Shown piece by piece: positions 5,790 through 13,249 of a stretch of 24,749 nucleotides of DNA. The stretch spans positions 1-24,749 of the forward strand of contig DFEN01000079.1 of assembly GCA_002368685.1 (NCBI GenBank), written 5' to 3'. The stretch comes from Lachnospiraceae bacterium UBA3801 (GTDB lineage: Bacteria; Bacillota; Clostridia; Lachnospirales; Lachnospiraceae). The position numbers and the translations under genes were made by a program. Numbering within the stretch: position 1 is the stretch's first letter; every line of letters begins with the position of its first letter. The notes beneath the pieces are model-generated. The model was not told where the DNA came from, did no database searches, and worked only from the letters and a program-made list of their open reading frames with translations.

Positions 5790-8642
5790 TTAATCTCCTA
5801 CTTCTCCATTATCTTCTGTGAAGGAAGCGTCATTAAGTGCTTCTTTGTCATACATATAGGCATATATAAAGCCTGTCAAATCTGCAGCATTTGCAGAGGA
5901 ATAACCATTTGGAATAACTGTTGTTACTGATACCTCTGGCGCGGTATAAGGCGCGTAGGATATAAATAAAGCGTGGGCTGGACGGTCCTCTCCTTCCTGG
6001 GCGGTACCGGTTTTACCTGCAACCTGTACATTTATTGAATTAAGAAGCTTGTTCTTAGAAAGGTCGTCAGTAACAACCAGTCTCATACCGTTATGTACCT
6101 GATTCCAAAGAGAATTATCTATTGAAACCTGATTTGCTATTGTATGATTTGACGTCCTGACTATGTTTCCCTCATAGTCAGTTATTTTATTCATAAGGGA
6201 CAGATTATAACAGGTTCCACTATTTGCAAGGGTGGTAACATATCTCGATAACTGCACCGGAGCATAGGCATGAGTACCCTGTCCGATGGCACTTGTAACA
6301 GCATCGTTTGATGAGAAATGTGGTTCTATCTCTTCTATCTCAACACCTGATTTTTCTGTAAGACCAAACTCAGCGGCATATTTCTTAAGGCTTGCCAGAC
6401 CTTCATCATCTATATATTTTCCAGATCTTGTTGCTAGTCTATAACCTACAGTAAAGAAGAAATAGTTACAGGATATATCAATAGCTGTTGGAATATTGAT
6501 AGAACCATGAGTCATTCTATAATCTCTATAGATCCAGCATTTAGGCTTTGTATAAACCTCTTCGAAGACACCAAGGTCAGTTATATATTCGTCTATACCC
6601 AGGACACCTTCCTGTACACCGGTTATAGCAGAGATTGGTTTAAATGTGGAACCGGGAGCGGTTCGCATCATTGTCGCTCTGTTATACAGTGGAGATGTTG
6701 TATCTTCGAGGAGCATATCGTAGTAGTCTTCATCAACGGAATTGGTCAGATAGTTATTATCGTAGCTTGGATAGCTAACCATGGCTCTTATCTCTCCGGT
6801 GTTAACATCAGTAACAACTACTGCTCCGGAGCAAGGAGTGAGCGCCAGCATAGCAGGTGTAATCTCCAGAGATGTGAGCTTTGCCATAATAAAGCCATAT
6901 GGTGACATAGCACCACTTTGGAAGGCGGCATATTCTGCATCTCCATCAGCTTTTAGAACTCCCTGATCATATAGAAGGTTGATTACATCATATCCTGAGA
7001 TAGAACCTTCTCTTATCATATTTTTGATTACACGGTTGTTGAAGTCCTCATCATCATGGAGCTCTTCGATAATGTAATCTATAAGCATGTTATATATTTC
7101 GTTAGAATCGTAGTATTTATCATCTTCCTCTATAGATGTAACATCTATTGCTTCAATACCAATAAGGTATCTGATGAAATCCTGAAGGCTTGTCTCATCA
7201 TTTGTATAGGCGAGGAATTCTTTTGAATTCTGATTTACCTTACCTAAGTCATATATACCCTTTTTACTTAGCATTTCACATATATATTCACAGTAATCCT
7301 TATATTCATGATCTAGATTCTTAAGCTCAACAGGATTATCTGTTAGTAGTCCTTCTACTGTTGTAAGAGTTGTTGCCTGTCTATCATTAAAGGTAGAGTA
7401 GATATGCTGCTCTAGCTCTGTTGCATCAGCATCATTCATCTGGTCCAGATGTAATTGATTATTGCTGAAAAATGCAGAGTATACATCAGTTATGGCAATA
7501 AGGTGATCCTTATCATCGTCTGGTGTATATGCAACGTTATATATCTTAGACATCAGAATAGACGCTATTTCTTTTTCTAGCATGTCGTAGCAATACTTCT
7601 GAAGATCACTATCAATTGTCAGATATATATCATTTCCGGCTATCGAAGGAGTATCACTGGTTACTTCGAGCACCTTTCCCAGATTATCTACATATAGAAC
7701 CTGCTCTCCATCAGTACCATGAAGATCAGTCTCGTAAACTCTTTCTATTCCTGCTTTACCAACTACATCTGAGCTATTATACTTCTTCTCCCCCAGTTCA
7801 CCATTTAAGGTATCAATATCATCCTGGGAGGCTTTTCCTACGTATCCAATAATATGTGAAAAATACTTAGCATCATTATATACTCGACTGGATTCCACCA
7901 TGATATCCATACCTAGTAGATTATCCTTATTTTCTGTAATAGTAGCTCTACTCTTTTCAGATATATTATGAGCAATCTCTACAGGGACGTATTGCTGGAA
8001 TCTATTCAGCCACAGATTATATCTGCAAGCAAGAATCTTCATTGCCATCTCATCATCATATTCGTCGCCTATTTCAAAGGTCTTACGTAGATATTTGACT
8101 ACTTCTTCTGCTGTAGCCTCTGATTGCTCCTCGGTTAGATCATCAACAGTATCTGCAGCATAAACATCCTTAAGGAAGTTTCTTAGCACCTGTCCTTCTA
8201 CCTTATAGGAATATTTACCATTTTCATATTTGATTCTGAAGTCAGCATCTATCTTATCACCGTTATTCTGTAGGATATTGATAGTGTTATATATAATCAT
8301 ATTCTTGAGCTTATTATCAGACAGATTCTTCTTCTTTGCTTCTTCAGGGAGAATTGTGTCGTTTCCGAAGGTAAGAGTATAGGAAATGTTATTATAGGCA
8401 AGGAGATTGCCATTTACGTCATATATATTTCCTCTGATAGAATTGACTGTCAGGGTCTTCTCTGATTTAACCTCAAAGCTTTCGCTGAACTGTTCACCCT
8501 GTTCAATCTGAAGTGTAAATAGTCTATTTATAAGAGCAATAAAAAGCACAATAAGAATGAGTGTTACTGGGAACACCCTACTCTTCAAATAATCTAGTGC
8601 TATTTCCTTAAAGGAAAGAAGAAAATCTTTAAGCAATCTCAT
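5790..8642 (-). CDS. mrdA: Penicillin-binding protein 2 (class B transpeptidase) with large insertion
   Basis: This peptidoglycan D,D-transpeptidase is the cross-linking partner of RodA in cell elongation. It is 950 residues, much longer than the 600-720 usual for PBP2. One transmembrane helix (about 24-44) is followed by the PBP dimerisation domain, with the SIRGNIYDVNGNLLAYN motif (68-84) and the VVGKAGIERVYETDLHG block (293-309). The catalytic domain holds S665-T-F-K668 (APGSTFKPISA), S724-C-N726 and K877-T-G879 (VAGKTGTAQ). Between the LTIDSDLQKYCYDMLEKEI helix (341-359) and SGAVVVTDVNTGEI (605-618) lies an acidic, predicted helical insertion of about 240 residues where most PBP2s have about 20. 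The start overlaps mreD by 14 bases and has AAGGA upstream. Confidence 0.94.
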   Translation of the reverse strand: MRLLKDFLLSFKEIALDYLKSRVFPVTLILIVLFIALINRLFTLQIEQGEQFSESFEVKSEKTLTVNSIRGNIYDVNGNLLAYNNISYTLTFGNDTILPEEAKKKNLSDNKLKNMIIYNTINILQNNGDKIDADFRIKYENGKYSYKVEGQVLRNFLKDVYAADTVDDLTEEQSEATAEEVVKYLRKTFEIGDEYDDEMAMKILACRYNLWLNRFQQYVPVEIAHNISEKSRATITENKDNLLGMDIMVESSRVYNDAKYFSHIIGYVGKASQDDIDTLNGELGEKKYNSSDVVGKAGIERVYETDLHGTDGEQVLYVDNLGKVLEVTSDTPSIAGNDIYLTIDSDLQKYCYDMLEKEIASILMSKIYNVAYTPDDDKDHLIAITDVYSAFFSNNQLHLDQMNDADATELEQHIYSTFNDRQATTLTTVEGLLTDNPVELKNLDHEYKDYCEYICEMLSKKGIYDLGKVNQNSKEFLAYTNDETSLQDFIRYLIGIEAIDVTSIEEDDKYYDSNEIYNMLIDYIIEELHDDEDFNNRVIKNMIREGSISGYDVINLLYDQGVLKADGDAEYAAFQSGAMSPYGFIMAKLTSLEITPAMLALTPCSGAVVVTDVNTGEIRAMVSYPSYDNNYLTNSVDEDYYDMLLEDTTSPLYNRATMMRTAPGSTFKPISAITGVQEGVLGIDEYITDLGVFEEVYTKPKCWIYRDYRMTHGSINIPTAIDISCNYFFFTVGYRLATRSGKYIDDEGLASLKKYAAEFGLTEKSGVEIEEIEPHFSSNDAVTSAIGQGTHAYAPVQLSRYVTTLANSGTCYNLSLMNKITDYEGNIVRTSNHTIANQVSIDNSLWNQVHNGMRLVVTDDLSKNKLLNSINVQVAGKTGTAQEGEDRPAHALFISYAPYTAPEVSVTTVIPNGYSSANAADLTGFIYAYMYDKEALNDASFTEDNGEVGD

Positions 8643-9141
8643 TTTCGCCGTCCTTCTTCTTTATATATTTATTAAGTCTTACATAGAATCTATAAATGAT
8701 AATAGTTGCAATTACTGTGCATAGTATTTGTGGCATAAAGACATGTCTCACAAAGAAAAACAGATTAGTTCTGTTACGCAGAAGGAATTGAACTACATAG
8801 ATAACTGTATTAAAAATAATCTCATCTACAATAATAATAAATACCGGCATCATAATATCTTCCATAAGAAATTCCTTATGGAAGGCGCCATTAGAGTATC
8901 CAATTATCATAAAGAGGAACATGAATGGCCCAATCATGGTGCCAAAGAATATGTCGTAAAGGAAACCACAGACAAAGCCTGTTAGCAGTCCTTCCTTTCT
9001 ACCACGCATTATTCCGAAGGACATAGTCAGTATGAGCATAAGATTTGGAGCCATACCTGATATGTTTTCGAATGAAAATGCCGCTGTTTGAAGTAGAAAT
9101 GATATTAAGATAAGTATTAATATTGTAACTATTCTACGCAT
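8629..9141 (-). CDS. mreD: Rod shape-determining protein MreD
   Basis: MreD is an integral membrane protein of the elongasome that works with MreC to position and activate PBP2/RodA. The 170-residue product is mostly hydrophobic, with about five or six helices. It has the family's N-terminal pattern (RRIVTILILILISFLLQTAAF) and the GMAPNLMLILTMSFGIMRGRKEGLLTGFVCGFLYDIFFG region (29-67), in which PNLML and GRKEGLLTGFVCGFLYDIFFG are the recognisable MreD core. Its ATG shares a base with the mreC stop (TAATG), which suggests translational coupling. Its own end overlaps the PBP2 start. Sequence conservation in MreD is low, but pattern and context agree. Confidence 0.93.
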   Translation of the reverse strand: MRRIVTILILILISFLLQTAAFSFENISGMAPNLMLILTMSFGIMRGRKEGLLTGFVCGFLYDIFFGTMIGPFMFLFMIIGYSNGAFHKEFLMEDIMMPVFIIIVDEIIFNTVIYVVQFLLRNRTNLFFFVRHVFMPQILCTVIATIIIYRFYVRLNKYIKKKDGENEIA

Positions 9142-9992
9142 TAATAGTTCACTTCCTGTTTACGATCAAGAATAACCATAACATCCTTGATATCAGTAAA
9201 ATTAACCGTTGGTGTTATGTGGGCTGTCTGAGTAAGATTGTTAGAATCCTGCTCAATGCTTGTAACATAGCCTATTGTTATACCATATAAATATCTATCT
9301 GAAACATTTGAGGTGATAACCTTATCACCTTCGTTGATTACAGCGTTTTTGTCTATATCTGTAGCAAGAAGATAACCATTGTCCATTGTCTGGAGACTAC
9401 CTTCTACGGTACATAGATAACCGGAACTTCCGATTTCACCGGTTACATTAGCTCTATCATCGATAATGGCTCTTACCTTGGCATAATCATCATAAGATTC
9501 AACGATTATTCCGAGAAGACCATCGTCACAGAGTACATTACAGCCCTCATATATACCATCATTAAGGCCTTTATCAATATAGAATTCATTAAACCAGCCA
9601 GAAGAATTAACAGAGAATACTCTGGCAACTGTTTTCTTATAATCTGGATATAGTTCATCTAGCTCATAGAGGTCTCTGAGACTCTGAAGCTCTGCTAGTT
9701 CCGCTTCATTTTTACCTACCTCATTTTGAAGAGTATTTACTTCTTCCTTGAGCTCTTTATTCTCTTCTCTTAGCTCTTTTACATCACCGAAGACCATTAC
9801 CTTCTTCTCTGTCCAGTTTCCTATATCATTTACCCCCTGCTGAAGTGGTGTAACGAATTTACCTGTATATGCTTTTACAGGCTTTAACATATCAGGGAAA
9901 AATGCAGAAAGTATAGTAAGGGCTATACAAATAACTGATAATGCTATAAGTAAGTATTTAGGGCTTATATCCTTTTTATAATTGAATTTCAT
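9141..9992 (-). CDS. mreC: Rod shape-determining protein MreC
   Basis: MreC is a bitopic protein whose extracellular part binds and activates PBP2. The 283 residues comprise a short cytoplasmic tail, one transmembrane helix (about 11-31), a strongly charged coiled coil (about 68-112, with REENKELKEEVNTLQNEV) and the C-terminal double beta-barrel domain (about 118-275) with ARVFSVNSSGWFNEFYIDKG, DDGLLGIIVES and VKAIIDD-like segments. The Shine-Dalgarno AGAGG overlaps the radC stop 10 bases upstream. In most Firmicutes mreB sits directly before mreC; here radC does instead, and no mreB is in the window. Confidence 0.95.
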   Translation of the reverse strand: MKFNYKKDISPKYLLIALSVICIALTILSAFFPDMLKPVKAYTGKFVTPLQQGVNDIGNWTEKKVMVFGDVKELREENKELKEEVNTLQNEVGKNEAELAELQSLRDLYELDELYPDYKKTVARVFSVNSSGWFNEFYIDKGLNDGIYEGCNVLCDDGLLGIIVESYDDYAKVRAIIDDRANVTGEIGSSGYLCTVEGSLQTMDNGYLLATDIDKNAVINEGDKVITSNVSDRYLYGITIGYVTSIEQDSNNLTQTAHITPTVNFTDIKDVMVILDRKQEVNY

Positions 9993-10002
9993 TTAGTATC
10001 CT

Positions 10003-10695
10003 CTATATTAGGCCTGTGGCAGCCAAACTTATGTATGTGCCATCTCCTATAATTATATGATCTAATAGTCTGATGCTTATCTCATTACCAAGACTAGCGA
10101 TTTTCTTAGTGATAACTATATCCATATCACTAGGCTCAGGATTGCCTGAGGGGTGATTATGTATAAGTATAATACTAGCGGCGTCCGCCTTAAGGGCTTC
10201 TATAAAGAGCTCTCTAGGTGTTAAAATGCTCCTATCCAGACTTCCTTCTGATAGAAGGACCTTATGGATGTAGTCATTATGAGTATTTGTAAAGAGCGCA
10301 TATACTCTTTCCTTAGTCAGATAACGAACCTGTTCCATAAAGTAATCTGCAACACTCTCAGAAGAATCAAAGCATAGTTTATCTTTGCTGGTTCTCTCAG
10401 ACATTCTTCGAGATATCTCTGTAAGAGCTACTATCTGACAAGCCTTAACCTTGCCAACACCAGGTATCTCTGTAAGCTCTTTTATATTCCTATAATTAAG
10501 CCCATGCAGTCCCTTGTGTATAGGATGATCGTTAAGTATATACTGAGACATCTCAATAACGCTCATGTCACGGCTTCCAGATCTAAGAATTATTGCTAGA
10601 AGCTCTGCATCAGACAGCTTTTCGGCGCCACTTTCGAGAAGCTTTTCAATGGGCTTTTCGTAGTTCGCCATTTCTTTAATTTTTAATTTATTCAT
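10003..10695 (-). CDS. radC: RadC family JAB-domain protein
   Basis: The 230-residue protein has an N-terminal helix-hairpin-helix-like part (LTEIPGVGKVKACQIVAL, 74-91) and a C-terminal JAB/MPN metalloprotease-like domain. The metal motif HxHx7SxxD is intact as H179-N-H181, S189 and D192 (IHNHPSGNPEPSDMD). Despite the name, a role in DNA repair is unproven for most RadC proteins and the molecular function is uncertain. The ATG at 10695 aligns with the usual N terminus (NKLKIKEMANYEKP matches the family's IKELP-ERPRERLL pattern) and follows GGGAGG at 4 bases. A TTG at 10707 would include this ribosome binding site and is rejected. Firmicute genomes often place radC before mreBCD, as here but without mreB. 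Confidence 0.94.
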   Translation of the reverse strand: MNKLKIKEMANYEKPIEKLLESGAEKLSDAELLAIILRSGSRDMSVIEMSQYILNDHPIHKGLHGLNYRNIKELTEIPGVGKVKACQIVALTEISRRMSERTSKDKLCFDSSESVADYFMEQVRYLTKERVYALFTNTHNDYIHKVLLSEGSLDRSILTPRELFIEALKADAASIILIHNHPSGNPEPSDMDIVITKKIASLGNEISIRLLDHIIIGDGTYISLAATGLI

Positions 10696-10699
10696 GTGT

Positions 10700-10705
10700 C
10701 CTCCC
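10700..10705 (-). promoter_or_regulatory. Ribosome binding site deciding the radC start
   Basis: GGGAGG lies 4 bases before the ATG at 10695. The spacing is short but the match is strong, and it excludes the in-frame TTG at 10707, whose codons would overlap the site. Confidence 0.55.
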
Positions 10706-10707
10706 AA

Positions 10708-10808
10708 CTGTCTCTCATCAGCGTTTTTGGAAGGAAATCAACATTACTATGTTATCATAAATAGAAGTAATTTTCTATATATATTTGGTATTAGCTTAGG
10801 GCTATTAA
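10708..10808 (-). other. Longest gene-free gap; possible promoter for the cell-shape operon
   Basis: These roughly 100 bases between the PLP-enzyme stop and radC are very AT-rich. A TATGAT hexamer (10754-10759, minus strand, one mismatch to the -10 consensus) lies 58 bases before the radC start, but no recognisable -35 box is found 16-18 bases upstream of it, where the sequence is only alternating A and T. A short inverted repeat at the upstream end (10798-10804 with 10821-10827) overlaps the preceding stop and is not followed by a T run on the minus strand. The gap marks the functional boundary between the repair/RNA-modification genes and the cell-shape genes, so an internal promoter is reasonable but unproven. 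Confidence 0.3.
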
Positions 10809-12092
10809 TTACAATGTGATTAGCCCTTTATCTATTATTTTTTGTAAAGACATCATTATTCCAAGCTTTGCATGGCTATAGGTTAGACCGCCCTGGAAAT
10901 ATACAGCATAAGGCTCTTTCATTGGAGCATCTGCGGATAGCTCTATTGAAGCGCCGGAGACAAAGGCTCCTGCTGCCATAATAACGTCGCAGTCATATCC
11001 TGGCATAGGCCATGGGACAGGCTTTACGAAGCTGTCCACGGGAGCGGCTGCCTGTATACCCTCGCAAAAGGCTTCTATATATTCCGGCTTTCCAAAGGTT
11101 ACAGCCTCAATTATGTCATATCTATCCTCTGTGGAATTTGGGATAGTCTTAAATCCGAGTTTTTCATATACATTTGCGGCAAATATAGCGCCTTTAAGAG
11201 CAGCGGCTGTAACTGTTGGGGCTAAGAATAATCCTTCTGCAAACTGAGCTGTTACACCAAGTGAGGCTCCTACTTCTTTGCCTATTCCAGGTGTAATAAG
11301 TCTAGCGGCGCAGTTTTCTATACATTCATGTGTACCACATATATATCCGCCAATTGGAGCGATGCCTCCTCCTATATTCTTTATAAGAGAACCGACCACC
11401 ATATCTGCACCAACATCTGAAGGCTCAATAGTTTCTACGAATTCACCGTAACAGTTATCTACCATTACAATCACATCTGGTTTAATTGATTTAACATATC
11501 TTATCGCTTCACCTATTGCTTCAACAGATAAGGAAGGTCTTGTGTCATATCCCTTAGAACGCTGGATTTCAATAAGCTTAGTTTTATCATTTATTGCCAT
11601 CCTTATTCCATCAAAGTCCCAAGAACCATCCTCCATCAGATCCACCTGACTATAGGTGATTCCATATTCTGCAAGACTCCCCTTCTCTTCTCTTACTCCG
11701 ATAACACCCTGTAATGTATCGTATACTGCGCCTGCAATTGAGAGCATTTCATCTCCGGGACGCAGATTTCCCGCAAGCGCTATAGTAAGTGCATGTGTTC
11801 CGCAGGTTATCTGCTGTCTTACAAGAGCATCCTCTGTGTGGAATACTTCTGCATAGATTTTCTCAAGGGTATCTCTACCAGAGTCATTGTATCCGTAACC
11901 TGTAGTTCCTCTTAAATGCTCCTCGGCCAGACGACATCTGGCCATAGCCTGCTGTACCTTCAGCTGGTTATATTCAGCTACTTTATCTATCTGATCATAT
12001 CTATCCTTTAACTTTACTTCTATCTCAGAGCAGTATTCATATACCTTACTTGAGATTCCGCATTCATTATAATAATCAATTAAAGATTTCAA
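10809..12092 (-). CDS. PLP-dependent protein, methionine gamma-lyase / 'aluminium resistance' family
   Basis: This is a fold-type I PLP enzyme of the family (Pfam Met_gamma_lyase) often annotated as aluminium resistance protein or cystathionine beta-lyase-like. Its true substrate is not established. It has 427 residues. Visible features are TTGYGYNDSGRDTLEKIYAEVF (63-84), the cofactor-contacting CGTHALTIAL (97-106), the VDNCYGEF aspartate segment (Asp212) and the likely PLP lysine K238 in GSLIKNIGGGIAPIGGY. The start is TTG, supported by GGAGG at 7 bases and by the family-like beginning; there is no suitable ATG nearby. In Clostridia this gene commonly follows miaA, often with hfq between them; hfq is absent here. 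Confidence 0.88.
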   Translation of the reverse strand: MKSLIDYYNECGISSKVYEYCSEIEVKLKDRYDQIDKVAEYNQLKVQQAMARCRLAEEHLRGTTGYGYNDSGRDTLEKIYAEVFHTEDALVRQQITCGTHALTIALAGNLRPGDEMLSIAGAVYDTLQGVIGVREEKGSLAEYGITYSQVDLMEDGSWDFDGIRMAINDKTKLIEIQRSKGYDTRPSLSVEAIGEAIRYVKSIKPDVIVMVDNCYGEFVETIEPSDVGADMVVGSLIKNIGGGIAPIGGYICGTHECIENCAARLITPGIGKEVGASLGVTAQFAEGLFLAPTVTAAALKGAIFAANVYEKLGFKTIPNSTEDRYDIIEAVTFGKPEYIEAFCEGIQAAAPVDSFVKPVPWPMPGYDCDVIMAAGAFVSGASIELSADAPMKEPYAVYFQGGLTYSHAKLGIMMSLQKIIDKGLITL

Positions 12093-12099
12093 GGTTATT

Positions 12100-12104
12100 C
12101 CTCC
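12100..12104 (-). promoter_or_regulatory. Strong ribosome binding site serving a TTG start
   Basis: GGAGG on the minus strand, 7 bases before the TTG at 12092, decides the start of the methionine gamma-lyase family gene. A near-perfect Shine-Dalgarno sequence paired with a weak start codon is a common compensating arrangement. Confidence 0.65.
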
Positions 12105-12142
12105 GATTATCTTAGTGCTTACTTCTATAAATCCAAGTAGTT

Positions 12143-12171
12143 AGTTTAACTTAAAGGGACTTGTATTGCAA
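12143..12171 (-). promoter_or_regulatory. Weak sigma-A-like promoter candidate before the PLP-enzyme gene
   Basis: On the minus strand TTGCAA (12166-12171) and TAAACT (12143-12148) are separated by 17 bases. Each matches 4 of 6 consensus positions of a -35/-10 pair. They lie in the 80-base gap after miaA and about 50 bases before the TTG start. In such AT-rich DNA a match of this quality can occur by chance. Confidence 0.3.
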
Positions 12172-12172
12172 A

Positions 12173-13225
12173 TTATATTATGGTATCGAGGATTAGTTTA
12201 AGGATATCATCATCTGACTTTTCGTCCTTGTTGAGCCAAATAACATCGCGCTCTCTTCTGAACCAGGTGAGCTGTCGCTTAGCAAAATGTCTTGTATTAA
12301 GTTTAATTTCTTCAAAGGCTTCATTTATTATTTCGTTATATTCTTTCGAATCTTTATATATGCCGTCTTTTTCTATCTTAGAAAGGGCGGCATATATTTC
12401 TTTGTAGCCTATAGCTTGCATTGATGTGAGCTCTGGACCATAACCTTTGTTGCGAAGACTCTTTACTTCCTCTAGGAGTCCCATGTCTCTCATTATATCT
12501 ACTCTTCTATTAATTCTTTCGTATAGAGTAGCTCTATTCATTGTTAGTACAAAATATTTACTGTTATAAATTGAAGTTTTTTCTCGCTCTGCTTCATTAT
12601 GCTTTGATATCTGTTCGTTATGATAATGATAATATTCCAGAGCTCTGATTACTTTTCTATAGTTATTTGCATGAATTATCTCAGCTGATTTAGGATCAAT
12701 AACCTTTAGTTCTTCATGAAGGTACAGGGTATCATTTGTTATATCAATATAGTTTTCCAGACATTCTCTGAAATTAGTGTAGCTTCCGTTTATTCGATTA
12801 TTAATATCTTCCATGAAGTCAGAAAGAGCCTCACTACATGTTGCACTATTCTCGTTATTAAAATCAATATCATAGATAAGCGCCTGAATATAGAAACCGG
12901 TTCCCCCCACAACAATAGGCACGTGACCTCTTGAATAGATTTCCGTTACTATTCTTTTTGCTTCTCTTTGAAAAACCGTAACATCAAAAGGAAATGTAGG
13001 TTCATACATATCAATCAGATGATGTGGTACTCCCTGCATTTCCTCTTCTGTAATCTTTGCACTACCTATATTTAGTTCCTTATAAACCTGGGCTGAGTCT
13101 GCTGATATTATTTCGCCGTTTATAAGCTTTGCCAGCTTAATAGAAAGTTCTGTCTTACCAGCAGCTGTTGGCCCTGTAAGAATTATAAGCGGTTTTGTAT
13201 CGAGATTTAGATTAACTGAATTCAT
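12173..13225 (-). CDS. miaA: tRNA dimethylallyltransferase MiaA
   Basis: MiaA transfers a dimethylallyl group to N6 of A37 in tRNAs that read codons starting with U, the first step before MiaB. With the ATG at 13225 it has 350 residues, somewhat longer than the usual 300-320. The P-loop is GPTAAGKT (18-25), followed by ISADSAQVYKELNIGSAK, the GVPHHLIDM block, VPIVVGGTGFYIQAL, and the C-terminal SMQAIGYKE and TRHFAKRQLTWFRR segments typical of MiaA. A TTG 15 bases upstream is an alternative start; neither has a strong ribosome binding site, and GAAAG lies 8 bases before the ATG. The extra length is mainly between the P-loop half and the RKVIRALEYY segment. It directly follows mutL, a widely conserved order. 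Confidence 0.95.
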   Translation of the reverse strand: MNSVNLNLDTKPLIILTGPTAAGKTELSIKLAKLINGEIISADSAQVYKELNIGSAKITEEEMQGVPHHLIDMYEPTFPFDVTVFQREAKRIVTEIYSRGHVPIVVGGTGFYIQALIYDIDFNNENSATCSEALSDFMEDINNRINGSYTNFRECLENYIDITNDTLYLHEELKVIDPKSAEIIHANNYRKVIRALEYYHYHNEQISKHNEAEREKTSIYNSKYFVLTMNRATLYERINRRVDIMRDMGLLEEVKSLRNKGYGPELTSMQAIGYKEIYAALSKIEKDGIYKDSKEYNEIINEAFEEIKLNTRHFAKRQLTWFRRERDVIWLNKDEKSDDDILKLILDTII

Positions 13226-13249
13226 TTTATTAGCTTTCAATAATAGTTT

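Noticed and set aside
6507..6905. Plus-strand open frame of 132 codons inside the PBP2 gene
   Set aside because: It lies antisense to well-conserved PBP2 motifs, has no ribosome binding site, and its product (many His, Ser and Cys) resembles no family. Other plus-strand open frames such as 3082-3513 and 20049-20495 are rejected for the same reasons.
10798..10827. Inverted repeat AGGGCTA / TAGCCCT near the end of the PLP-enzyme gene as a terminator
   Set aside because: The stem is only 7 bp with a 16-base loop, and on the transcribed (minus) strand no T run follows. The T-rich side lies on the plus strand, where no gene ends.
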